This document shows, in pieces, positions 52,285-63,120 of a DNA stretch of 64,000 bases. The notes under the pieces were generated by a model. It was not told the DNA's origin. It saw nothing but the letters and a program-made list of their open reading frames with translations, and did no database searches. Location: contig NC_132893.1 of assembly GCF_030463535.1 (NCBI RefSeq), positions 31,618,224 through 31,682,223 on the forward strand, given 5' to 3'. The stretch is from Salminus brasiliensis (Eukaryota; Chordata; Actinopteri; Characiformes; Bryconidae). The translations under genes and the position numbers were made by a program. Numbering within the stretch: position 1 is the stretch's first letter; each line of letters opens with the position of its first letter.

Positions 52285-53385
52285 CCACAGCTCTACAGTC
52301 CTGATCTCCGCAGTCCTGATCTCTACAGTTTACTGATCTCTACAGTTTACTGATCTCTACAGTCCTGATCTCTACAGTCTACTGATCTCTACAGTCCTGA
52401 TCTCTACAGTCCTGATCTCTACAGTTTACTGATCTCTACAGTTTACTGATCTCTACAGTCCTGATCTCTACAGTCTACTGATCTCTACAGTCCTGATCTC
52501 TACAGTTTACTGATCTCTACAGTCCTGATCTCTACAGTTTACTGATCTCTACAGTCCTGATCTCTACAGTCCTGATCTCTACAGTCTACTGATCTCTACA
52601 GTTTACTGATCTCTACAGTCCTGATCTCTACAGTCCTGATCTCTACAGTTTACTGATCTCTGCAGTCCTGATCTCTGCAGTCCTGATCTCTACAGTCTAC
52701 TGATCTCTACAGTTTACTGATCTCTACAGTCCTGATCTCTGCAGTTTACTGATCTCTGCAGTCCTGATCTCTACAGTTTACTGATCTCTACAGTCCTGAT
52801 CTCTGCAGTCCTGATCTCTGCAGTCCTGATCTCTACAGTTTCCTGATCTCTACAGTCCTGATCTCTACAGTCCTGATCTCTACAGTTTACTGATCTCTAC
52901 AGTCCTGATCTCTGCAGTCCTGATCTCTACAGTTTACTGATCTCTACAGTTTACTGATCTCTACAGTCCTGATCTCCGCAGTTTACTGATCTCTACAGTC
53001 CTGATCTCTACAGTCCTGATCTCTACAGTTTACTGATCTCTACAGTCCTGATCTCTACAGTCCTGATCTCTGCAGTCCTGATTTCTACAGTTTACTGATC
53101 TCTACAGTCCTGATCTCTGCAGTCTACTGATCTCTACAGTCCTGATCTCTACAGTCCTGATCTCTACAGTTTACTGATCTCTACAGTCCTGATCTCTGCA
53201 GTCTACTGATCTCTACAGTCCTGATCTCTGCAGTCCTGATTTCTACAGTTTACTGATCTCTACAGTCCTGATCTCTACAGTCCTGATTTCTACAGTCCTG
53301 ATCTTTACAGTCCTGATCTCTGCAGTATACTGATCTCTACAGTCCTGATCTCTACAGTCCTGATCTCTACAGTTTACTGAGGGCT
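52285..53385. repeat. 1.1-kb minisatellite of mixed 15- and 17-bp units
   Basis: Two unit types alternate irregularly: CTGATCTCTACAGTC (15 bp) and CTGATCTCTACAGTTTA (17 bp), with sporadic CTCTGCAG, CTCCGCAG and ATTTCTACAG variants; about 70 units. Spacers are absent, so it is a minisatellite and not a CRISPR array. Pairs of short homologous units of different length suggest unequal exchange. Confidence 0.93.
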
Positions 53386-53609
53386 GTTCACTTGGATTAC
53401 TGCCTTTTCTGTTGTTTTAAAAATGGAAGAAAACTAAATATAAAATATGCATATAGTGTAAATATATAAGTCCTCTAAGTGTCTAAATAAATCACAGGGA
53501 ACATCCGGGGACTAAACTGGTAACATTTACACCATCCAGGCTTTTATTGCTTATTAAATTCATGTTAAAATGTTAAATACAGCCATAAAACAACTATTAC
53601 TACTACTAC

Positions 53610-53610
53610 A

Positions 53611-53646
<36 letters not shown>

Positions 53647-53997
53647 GAGTAGTATTAACCATATGTATCTAATATTATTGTAATTGTAATTATTGTAATT
53701 AATACATAATATTATGAGAGAAGTAGCAGTAATAGTAACAAGCTACACTACAATAATACTACTACTATTAAAATATATATTTTTATATTTATGACAATAT
53801 CATAATAGTAGTAATACTACCTTACAAACTACACTACAAATATATATATAATATATAATATACATATATATATTCTATTAATAATACTGGCTATTATCAA
53901 ATATAGTAACACTATATATTGTGGGATTTAGCACTATATTACTATATTATATTAACATTACTATTAATATACTAATGCATTATCATTATGATTGACA

Positions 53998-54046
<49 letters not shown>

Positions 54047-54110
54047 CAAGTAACTATAATATAAATAGGAAAGAAATTTATATATTTATATATATATATA
54101 TATATATATG
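53610..54110. repeat. (AAT)n and (TA)n rich block
   Basis: (AAT)n at about 53608-53645 and 54001-54045, (TA)n at about 54083-54108, with AT-rich sequence between. Confidence 0.85.
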
Positions 54111-54345
54111 CCTCCATCTCCTGCTAGTGTGGTCTCTGATTAATCTGTAGCCTAACATGTAATAACTACCCACCCAATTACTGCCTCCTTTTATAGACTC
54201 CTGCGGGTCAAAGATTCTATTAGCATCTCATTTTAATCCCACCGTGTCGCTTTTCTGGGGTCTTTATGTTGGAGCCCCACACCAGTTATTAGGGGCCCTA
54301 TTTGTTCGCATTGTGCTGCTCTGACTGGCGAGTAAAAGCCCCCCT
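54108..54345. promoter_or_regulatory. Candidate conserved non-coding element upstream of LHX6
   Basis: A sharply bounded complex block after (TA)n, dense in homeodomain-type cores: GATTAATCTGTAG, ACATGTAATAACTACC, CCCAATTACTGCC, TCTATTAGCATCTCATTTTA and CCAGTTATTAGGGGCC. By look it is the most enhancer-like short block in the window. Which gene it would serve is inference. Confidence 0.35.
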
Positions 54346-54462
54346 CACTCCCACCCACCGACCCACCCCCAGCACTGCATGATCACACCCTCCCTGTTTC
54401 TGGATCTCTCTGTTTTTAACTAAGGAAAAATAAACGAGCAAACACACAGTAGTTACTGCAGA

Positions 54463-54905
54463 TGATTATATGGCCAAAAGTATGCAGACACCCCCACTGC
54501 TGATACAGGCGCTTACACGCAGCTTTATTTTGCCAATAGAATAGAGGGGGGCTCTGCAGCAGCTGCACAAGCACAAGCCTAAGGCCACCATGCCCAACGC
54601 TAAGCATGGTTTGAGAGGTATAAAGACCCCCAGCACTGGGGAATGGGATTGTGGAGATCTCTGCAGTACCTGTGATGAGCAGGCGTTCTGTTTGTGACCC
54701 AGATTCATCCATCTTCATTACCTGACACCCTCAATGCTCTCCTGGCCCAGTGCAATCTAGTCCTCACAGCAATTTTTTTTAACAGCTGGTGTAAACCCCT
54801 CCCAGAAGAGATTGCTACTGCAGCAGCAAAGAGAGGGAGAAACGCTCTTAATTCCAGATGAAATGTTGGATGAGAGGAGTCCACAAACTTTTGGACACCA
54901 CTAGT
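54463..54905. mobile_element. DNA-transposon-like repeat related to family A
   Basis: Ends are TATATGGCCAAAAGTATGCA and CCACAAACTTTTGGACACC, imperfect inverted repeats. The interior includes ATGCCCAACGCTAAGC and CAGTGCAATCTAGTCCTCAC. A related short copy lies at 56490. No transposase. Confidence 0.55.
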
Positions 54906-55015
54906 TAGTTGCTATTCTTCCCATAAGTGCAGCAGCAGTGTATTACTAACCCTTCAGAGCAGCCTTCAATTTGTACAGATACTGTATTTAAGCGAAAGGA
55001 GCATGTCGCCCTAAT

Positions 55016-55357
55016 ACACTAGGTGTCCAAATGTTTGTGGACACTCCTTTTAATTAATGCATTCAGCTACTTTAACATGCAACCACTGCTGACACAGATG
55101 TGTGAATGCTCCAGGGAGTATACACAGCTTGTCTAGTCCCTGTAGAGAAGGACTGCCAATAGATTGTGACTCCCTGGAACACAAACATGAACCTAACAGC
55201 ACCATGTCCAACACCAGCCACGGGCTAGAGGGCTATTGGGCTAGAGGGTCATTGAGCCGTTAAGCATTGAGCTGTAGAGCAGTGGAACGGTGTTCGATGC
55301 ACTTCAGAAGAAACAATGAAAGAGCAGTTGTCCAAATACTTTTGTCAATATAGCGTA
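55016..55357 (-). mobile_element. DNA-transposon-like repeat, family A (internally deleted)
   Basis: The left end is GGTGTCCAAATGTTTGTGGA, then GCTTGTCTAGTCCCTGTAGA, and a right end GTCCAAATACTTTTGTCAAT. It is shorter than other copies, lacking much of the right interior. Confidence 0.6.
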
Positions 55358-56489
55358 ACCTTTTAGTGTCTGTACAAGACACAGCTTGTGCTTTCTAGGG
55401 TCCTAATGGTTGGTACATGCTGATAGGCAGATAGACTGGAAGTAAATAATAATAATAATTAAAAAAAGCTTCCTCCAGGGGAAACCACCACGGTTGACAC
55501 GGCCATCTCAGGGCTACTAGCAGGTGATGCTCCAACCATACTCTGTCCAAGAGGGCTGGGTTGGCCCAGTGGCCCCCCTCTTTCAAGTGTAGTCTCTAAT
55601 GGTCTGGCTGAAGAGGGCAGTGAGACAGGGAATCGGGAATCTGGGTTGAGAGGAGCGGGTGCTGGTGCCTCCAAAGTGGTGGATGAGACACCACATTAGG
55701 GTATTCTCCAGAGGCCCACCTGTTCTGAACCTTTTTGTGGCATCAGACAGCATCCAGCCAAAGGCCTTTAAGCAACATCTGAAAGAGTCAGACATGGAGC
55801 ATTTGTGAACTGGCTACAGGTCAGAGAAAACGATTGTGAGAACTACGTAAATTCAAAGCTTCCAGGATCATGAGGGTAATTTGAGGTAATTTTATAGTTT
55901 ATGTCCATGCTATTCATTGTGCCAAACCTAAAGAATACAGAGAATAACACAGCCTACGATCACGCAAATGAAGCCCTTTTTAATAGTGGGTGATGCTACA
56001 AGGCAAGCCGTAATAATATACTTACAGACTACTGTAACAAAGGTACGCTTGTGCCATATTTTGTGCTCGGTCTATACAAAATTTACCTATTGTCTAAATG
56101 GTGGAAGGGAAAGGTCCTGACATTTCACTGCAGCACAATTACAAATCATTACTTTTCATCTTCACAATACAAAATGCTACGACACATCCGCAGGCAATTC
56201 AGGATTACAATACAATAAAGTAGACGAGGTTAAGAGTGAGTGGACAGAAACAGTAGGCTCCCTGATTGGATGGGGGATCTTTCAATGTGAATATCAATTT
56301 CACGGGAGTAAGTGGCCGTGTTTCTGGAAACTAAAGGGGAGACCAAGAAAAAAAAAGTTCAAAATTTCTAAAACATGAAAAACACAATTATTAAAAAAAA
56401 AAAAAAACAAAAAAAAAACAAAAAAAAAAAACACCCATACAACACCATCAGAGCCACAAATGTCTTCGTTTGGGAGAGGACCTCTTAAT

Positions 56490-56700
56490 TTGTCCCAAGT
56501 ATCCAGACACCCCTTCTAATTACTTAAGATGTGAGCCTAAGGTCACCGTGCCCAACGCCATTGGGCTCTGGAGCAGCAGGATGGTGAGTGCTGGACCTCC
56601 TTCCAGTATCCGGAGACAAACACCCTATAACCTCCCCAATATCCTTGATCTCCGATGAAATGCTGTAAAGGAGTAGGTGTCTACAAACTTTTGGACACAG
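56490..56700. mobile_element. Short DNA-transposon-like copy next to the RBM18 3' end
   Basis: Ends CAAGTATCCAGACACCCCTT and CTACAAACTTTTGGACAC are shared with the 54463 element. It is about 210 bp and internally deleted. Confidence 0.5.
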
Positions 56701-56790
56701 AAAGCATCACATTTTCTCAACTCGGAGACACAGAAAGTCTCGTATGCTCTCTTTCTCCCCTGCTGAAATCAAAGTCCGGAAACGTGAGGA

Positions 56791-56796
56791 TTTATT
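56791..56796 (-). promoter_or_regulatory. rbm18: Candidate RBM18 polyadenylation signal AATAAA
   Basis: The - strand AATAAA lies 85 bp after the RBM18 stop codon. It would give a very short 3' UTR. Mammalian RBM18 has, as I recall, a longer one, so a distal site is also possible, but transposon-like sequence starts within 200 bp. Confidence 0.4.
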
Positions 56797-56880
56797 TTCA
56801 ATGCAAGTCTAGAACACACAGAAGGTGTGCAGGTCCACTCAGTGCAGGGACTCCGGGCCCGTGAACCTGACGGAAAGAGG

Positions 56881-57046
56881 TCATCTCCTGTGCCTGCGGA
56901 ACTGCTTGTTATACGGCTGAGATCTTTTCTCCTTCTTCTCCGGGGGCTTATTATAGAGATAAGCTGAAGGGCCCGAGTACTCCTCATCTGTGTTCTCCTC
57001 CATCATCTGCAGCTTGGCTTCGATGGCTCTGATCTTCGCACTGACA
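56881..57046 (-). CDS. rbm18: RBM18 terminal coding exon
   Basis: It is 166 bp from a CTCTCTCTCAG acceptor to TGA at 56883-56881. It encodes [18 protein letters not shown], then [17 protein letters not shown] and a lysine/arginine-rich end ([12 protein letters not shown]). The first base completes a serine codon from the previous exon. The acceptor's pyrimidine tract is part of a very long CT microsatellite, so the open frame running on upstream is intron, not protein. Confidence 0.92.
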
Positions 57047-60000
57047 CTGAGAGAGAGAGCGAGCGAGAGAGAGAGAGGAGAGCGCGCGAGCGAGAGGGGG
57101 GGGGGGGCATTGGAGGGTAAAGGGAGAGTAAGGAAATAAAGAGAGGAATTGGGGAAAGAGAGAAAAGAGCGAGCATGCGAGCCAGAAGGAGCGAGGATGA
57201 GACAATTAGAGTGTAAGGAGAGAAAATAGCATGAGAGAGAGAGAAAAAGAAAAAGAAAGAGAGAGAGAAAAAGAGAAATAAAGAGAAAAAGTTGGTGGGA
57301 GGCAGGAAGGGAAAAAAAGTGAGACAAAAAAGAGGCAACGAGTAAAAGGAAAAATAATGTAAGAGAAATAAGGAAGAGAGAGAGAGACAGGACACAGTAA
57401 GAGAGAGACAGACAGACAGGACACATAGAGAGAGAGAGAGAGAGCCACAGACAGGACACAGAGAGAGAGAGAGAGAGAGAGACACACACACAGACAGGAC
57501 ACAGAGAGAGAGAGAGAGAGAGAGATGAAGAGAAAAAGAAATGGAGCATGATGATCATGTGATCAAGTGATCATGTGAGCCATAGAGCGAGAAGACGAGG
57601 CAAAGAAAAGAGAGGGCGATGAAGGAAAGAAAAAAGGAGAGAAAGAGAGAGAAAGGAGCAACAGAGAGAGAAAAGGTGAAAGCAAGCAAGACAGAGGGAG
57701 CAAGAGCGAGAAAAGAGAGAAAATAACAGCAGCAACATAGAAAAAGAGGGAGTGCGAGTAAGGGAGCAAGAGAGCAAGAGCGAGAGAGTGCAGGAGAGAG
57801 AGAGCGCGAGAGAGAGGTGGAAAAAAAGAAAAAAGATAAAGTGTCAGTCTGGTGTTCAGGAGTGAAAGATAAACTACACTTTGCCACTCTGCACAGAGAT
57901 GCAGCATTAACTGCCTGGTACTGCAACACGACGGCTGTTTGTTTTCAGCTGCCATGCGAGAGAGCGAGAGCAAAAACAGTGAACTTCACAAACCTCAGTG
58001 ACGTTGGCAGCTCCTCTGTTTCACTAGATGACGGCTCTAAGCTGGCAGGCAGGTTCTTGTCCCCTCTGTAGGGTTCAAACCTCTGCAAGAGAACACACAC
58101 ACAGAGACACACACACACACACACACACGCACACCAGGGGGACAGAAGACAAAGGGAAGACACTAGTGAGACACATACTGACGAAGAGCCAGAACACACT
58201 TGAGGACTGTTTGTGGAGAATGAACCCGCAGAGTGGACAGAAAGAGTGACAGCCTTGGCATATTGGTCAAATCCTCGCTCTGAGGCATTATGGGAGAAGT
58301 TGAACTGCACAGCATTGGGCCACGTGTTCATTCCTCTCAAAACTGCCCCAAATTTTCTTTATGCCCATAAGTGTGGTCACCCTTCTGCATATCCTGTGAA
58401 CCTGTGGGGAATAGAATAAGAAAGGGGAAATTAACCAGACTTGCAGGCTCAAGAACTTCAAGGACCAAAGAAAGCATGGGAGAAAGTCAAAAGCTGGGAT
58501 GGGAACAACAAGTTCATGGGGTCCTAGAACAGTTCCCTATTTTACAGGCGCTACTCTGTGCTGGTATTTCTGTCTGGATTGGCCATTTCAGTCCTCCAGT
58601 CAAAGTGCTGCTCTGATCATTTCAGTCCTGTCCAAATAAGCAACTCTATATATGTGTGTCCCAAACTGTGCCCTATTCACCATATAGTGCACTACTTTGG
58701 GGTTCTGCCATTTTTTTTTTTTTTACACGGTTTGGTTTGAAGATCCGCGTTCAGGCGATTTATGTGACCAGTGCTGCCAGATTGGGCAGCTTCCTGCCAA
58801 ATTGGGTGGGACAGTGACATCAGGGCCCTTTAGCAGGAGTTAAAGGATCGCTGTGCAACAAGCAAACACAAGTCTCACTGCTTAAGTACCAAGACTCAGA
58901 TGTGCCGAATGTTGCTGAGGAGACTCGACTCCTGCATGCATGGTTAACCTGGCAGAGAGTGCATGGTCCTGCTGTATACCTGTACACAGGTGTTCTGCTG
59001 TTAAAAGGGGACTGAGCAGTGATGCTGCATCACTTATAAAGGTAAGCTAGTTTTTATATGTATATAAATATTCTTTCACTGCTGCACATTTAATCTTATT
59101 TATTAGCTTTTCTGATTGCAGGGTCAAGCGTACCACCATACAAAAACACATTTGGGTTGAGCCACAGAATAAACTATAAATTATAAAACTTTTAAATTTG
59201 ATTAAAATGATACAATTAAAACGTGCTTCTGAATTTATTTTTATTATATATATATTTTTTATTAAATTTGATTTGTACATTTTAAGCAATCAACACTTTA
59301 TTACTAGCCATGTTGGTTAGGCTTGCTGTTATTGAAATGCTGAACATCAGCTGTTTTTGTGGGTTACTTTTGCATGCATTCTGAAACACAGTTTGGCTGC
59401 AAACCACTGCTGCAATCTGGCAACCCTCCCTGCCCATGCACAAATTACCCACATGTCCAAAATCGTTCACTACCCTGTTAAATTCTGCTCCCCACAATGG
59501 TATGGTAATGGTAATTTAGATGACTAAATAGTCATCTGGATTATTGCATGTAGGGGATAGTGAAGTGAAGGTACTGTCCAAGCACACAATGTTCCATATG
59601 GTACTGAAAAGGAGTTCCTGGACTTTTAACAACAAGGGACGGCAATAAGAACAACTCCTTAACCTCTTTAAACTGGTTCTTGGAGTTGTCAATGTTCCAC
59701 ATTGACAGTCCAACCATTGTGGATGCTTGGGAGGAGTCTATTTGGTCTGAGATTTCTAAGTAATTGTGAGGTAAAGGTGAGATATATGTATGGACATAAA
59801 TATTGGGACACCTGCTTACTTATAAACTTATAAATTTCTTCTGAAATCAAGGGTATTAAAATTCTTTTTTTTTTTTTTTTTTTTGAGTAACTGTCTGTAC
59901 TGTCCAGGTAAGAAGGCTTTCTATTAGATTTTGGAGAAATATTGCTGTAAAAATTTGATTGCGTTCAGCAGCAAGAGCGCTGGTGAGGTCAGATTGTTGG

Positions 60001-63000
60001 ATGACCACCACCCAACCTTATCCCCAACTCATCCTAAAAGCATTGGGCACGGTTCCACTGATACACAGCTCTAAGCTGCCATTAGGCAGCATTGTGCCAG
60101 TAGGTTCATGTTTATCTGCTCCAGAGAGTCCTATTCTATTGGTTGTACTTCTCTGTAGTGACTAGACAAGCTATGCGTGTCAGCAATGGTTGCATGTTAA
60201 AGTAGCTAAATGTGTCCACAAACATTTGTCACACCAAACTAAGCTCTGACACACAAATAATACCTGCCCATGCACATTCAACCAGCCCAGCAGTGCACTC
60301 CCTAGCACAGTGCGGAAGGGTGCTTCTGCTTGTTGTTGTCAACAACTCTACTGTTGACCTTGACCCCAGGCTGGTGTTACGTTCCTCTCAGACAGTGAGG
60401 GAAAGGGGGGGTTTAAGAGGGCGTGATTCTTAACCATACAGGATTTCCTTTCTCCGAGCAGCAGCTGCCTATTGTTAGAGGCCTGGCTCTCTAGAGTAGG
60501 TCCACTCCGTGTGCAGCAGGGGTATCCTCAATACTCAGCCATGCTACTGCTTCTGTCCAAGCGAGTGGCTACTGTCCAACTCGAACCGATTCCACTGTGG
60601 TTTCGGTTTTGTTTCTGGTCTACCATGAATATGGATGTTGGAGGTTTACTTCTTTTTTGGTTTTGTCCTGGAGCTACAAGACTAACGTACCTAACAAAGG
60701 ATGGACTACACCCCACTATTTAATATCATGCAATCTTAAACCACATAGAGTTAAGTAACCTAGTTGTTGAGTTGATGTTCAGGTCCGAAAGCATGGCAGG
60801 CAGTTTGCACAGTGCTGAGCATTGGAGTACAAGCTACATAAGGCTCATAAAGCCAGCGCAAATTAGACACCATTAAAAAGTTTGGAATCACAAAGTATTG
60901 GGACACCTGCTCATTCACCGCTTCATCCTGCTTTTCGTAGTAACTGTCTTCCAGGGAAGATGGCTTTCTACTAGAAGGCTTTCTACTTTGGAGGAGAACT
61001 GCTGTAAAGATTTTGATTGCACCATCACCATCACACCTCATCCCAAAAGTATTAGATGGAGCACCAACCATCATTCCACTGCTCCACAGCTCAATGCTGT
61101 GGGGCTTTAAACCCTTCTAGCCAAGACCTGACATTAGACATGGTGCCAATAGGTTGACCTGTTTATCGGCTCCAGAGTGTCCTATTCTATTGGCAATGCT
61201 TTCTACAATAAAACTATGACCTTAAGGAGTGTAAACAACATTTGCATAACTTATTGTTTCAGAGAATTTGGCAGAGACTTACCTTTACCTGTGCGTGGGC
61301 CCAACGCACCACTAGCTTCTTGGATAATGCCAGCTTTCCATTCAGACATTGTATGGCACGCTCAGCCTCCTGAGGAAGGGGAAGAGAGTCAGTCACAAAA
61401 TTGCCCATTACTCCTGCTGCATGGAGAACGCTGGCAGTCGCAAACATAGCAGACATTTCATTATGCATGTCTGATGGAATTAGATATTGTCAAAATAAAA
61501 TTATTATTTTTCCGGAAGCCTTTTTTTCCCCCCTGATAGCTGACTAACAACCTATGCATGTTTCAAACTAGGTGTGATAGAAGGCTTGAATAATACTAGC
61601 TAGAGCAGTTTTCTAATCCTAGTCTTACATTATATATTGTGCATTTCAATGTTTTTGCTACAACACAACACATTTCTTTTCCTGATGCAACTGACAGAAG
61701 CAGGAGTGGCACTGTAGCACAAATGACTACATCAGCTCTGTCCATAAAGGAAACAACATCTAAATCCATGTTTTAATATGAGATTTTATAAGGTCATTGT
61801 TCCCCCACTAGCCTGCTCAGAGCTGTGAGAGCGCAATATGTGATGTCATGGAGAATAATAGCTGATGATGGATCACTGGATTTCCAGTACTATTGTTGAG
61901 TGTGTTCGTGATCTAGTAAACACACATTTCCCCAGCAAACACCACCCCGATGAATACATCCCTTCACACTACGTGGAGAAAAACCCATAGTTGGAGCCAT
62001 CAGACTTCTCTGAGCCTCTTTTAAAGAGCAGCTGAAGCTAACAGGGGCATACGGAGGCACTGAAGCATTGCGAGGTTGTGAAAAGTGCTCATTTAGCCAA
62101 ATTATTTGGGGAATGTTGAAATATATCCCAATCCTATCCTAACCGATCCAGGCATGTTTTAATGGCTCAGGTACTGGCCAATTTTAAGCCTGGACTAGTC
62201 ACAATCCTTTGTTTTTACCACTGTGTTCTAGCATCTTTAATGCGCTGTTAACGGACATTATTCCCAGCGGACAGTGGTGAGGATGTTCTCAGAAGGAAAC
62301 AGAACAGTTAAGAGTCTGCAGTGTGGAACTAGTTTACAGTGGAACTTGAAAACATATCTGTATTTCTACTATTTTGACCATGTTTGAGCCACTTTGGCTC
62401 CAGATGTCTATTTTCTGCCGTTTCTGCTCATGCCAGCACTTTTACACCAGCACTAAACCGCGCATTCAGAGCAGATAGCATATAATACACATGAATTGGT
62501 GTCACTGAAGTGTTTTAAAGGAACTGGGAGATGAATGGTCTGGGAGGTGAGTCAGACTGGATTGTAAGATATTAATCACACTATAAAACAAGTCTTTTGA
62601 TAAATTAGGCTACCAAACTAACAAAAACGTCAATAAAAAAAGCCTTATTATAGAAACTGTTACTAAAAAACAAAGTGATTTCATTTCAGTATTAATAAGG
62701 AATTCACCTTACCTACATTGTGAGGCTGTATTATTTGCAGAAACACAAAGATCAGATCAGATTAGTAGTGACTGATTCGCAGCATTAAGGTTTTTAGATC
62801 AGGTCGGGGCCAAAAACTGAATCAGAGCATGCACTCTATTTTGGTTGTAATTGAATTGTTAGGCAAATTTAGTCATTTTAATAACTCTGAAAAGATAAAT
62901 CAGATAAATTATGTCATTTGGCCAAATTTAACATTCTATTAGAATTAATAGTTTATTTATAGAATAGTTTGCTAAAGAATTGAGAATACTTATGAGGTCT

Positions 63001-63085
63001 TATGAGATTTAGACCCCTTTTGATTAATTATGTCTTTGTTTACATTTCTTGTGTTTACAACATTGTCTTTTAAATAACACAGATA

Positions 63086-63120
<35 letters not shown>

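Larger units (their letters stand above)
49854..56790. other. Intergenic region between LHX6 and RBM18
   Basis: No gene recognised. From the left: GC-rich LHX6 leader/promoter sequence to about 50,380, (CA)n, AT-rich tandem array, (CA)n, complex sequence at 51,540-52,280, a 1.1-kb minisatellite, (AAT)n and TA runs, a complex block at 54,105-54,420, then several DNA-transposon-like copies up to the RBM18 3' end. Confidence 0.55.
58083..61282 (-). other. RBM18 intron, 3.2 kb
   Basis: It holds (CA)n at about 58096-58128, AT-rich sequence at 59040-59290, a T-run at 59866-59884 and two family A copies. No exon is missing in phase. Confidence 0.75.

Noticed and set aside
52285-53385. CRISPR-like array
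   Set aside because: Units are 15-17 bp, directly adjacent, without spacers.
57047-57558. Long reverse frame extending upstream of the RBM18 terminal exon
   Set aside because: CT microsatellite read as Leu/Ser; the RBM18 frame is explained by splicing at the CTCTCAG acceptor at 57047.
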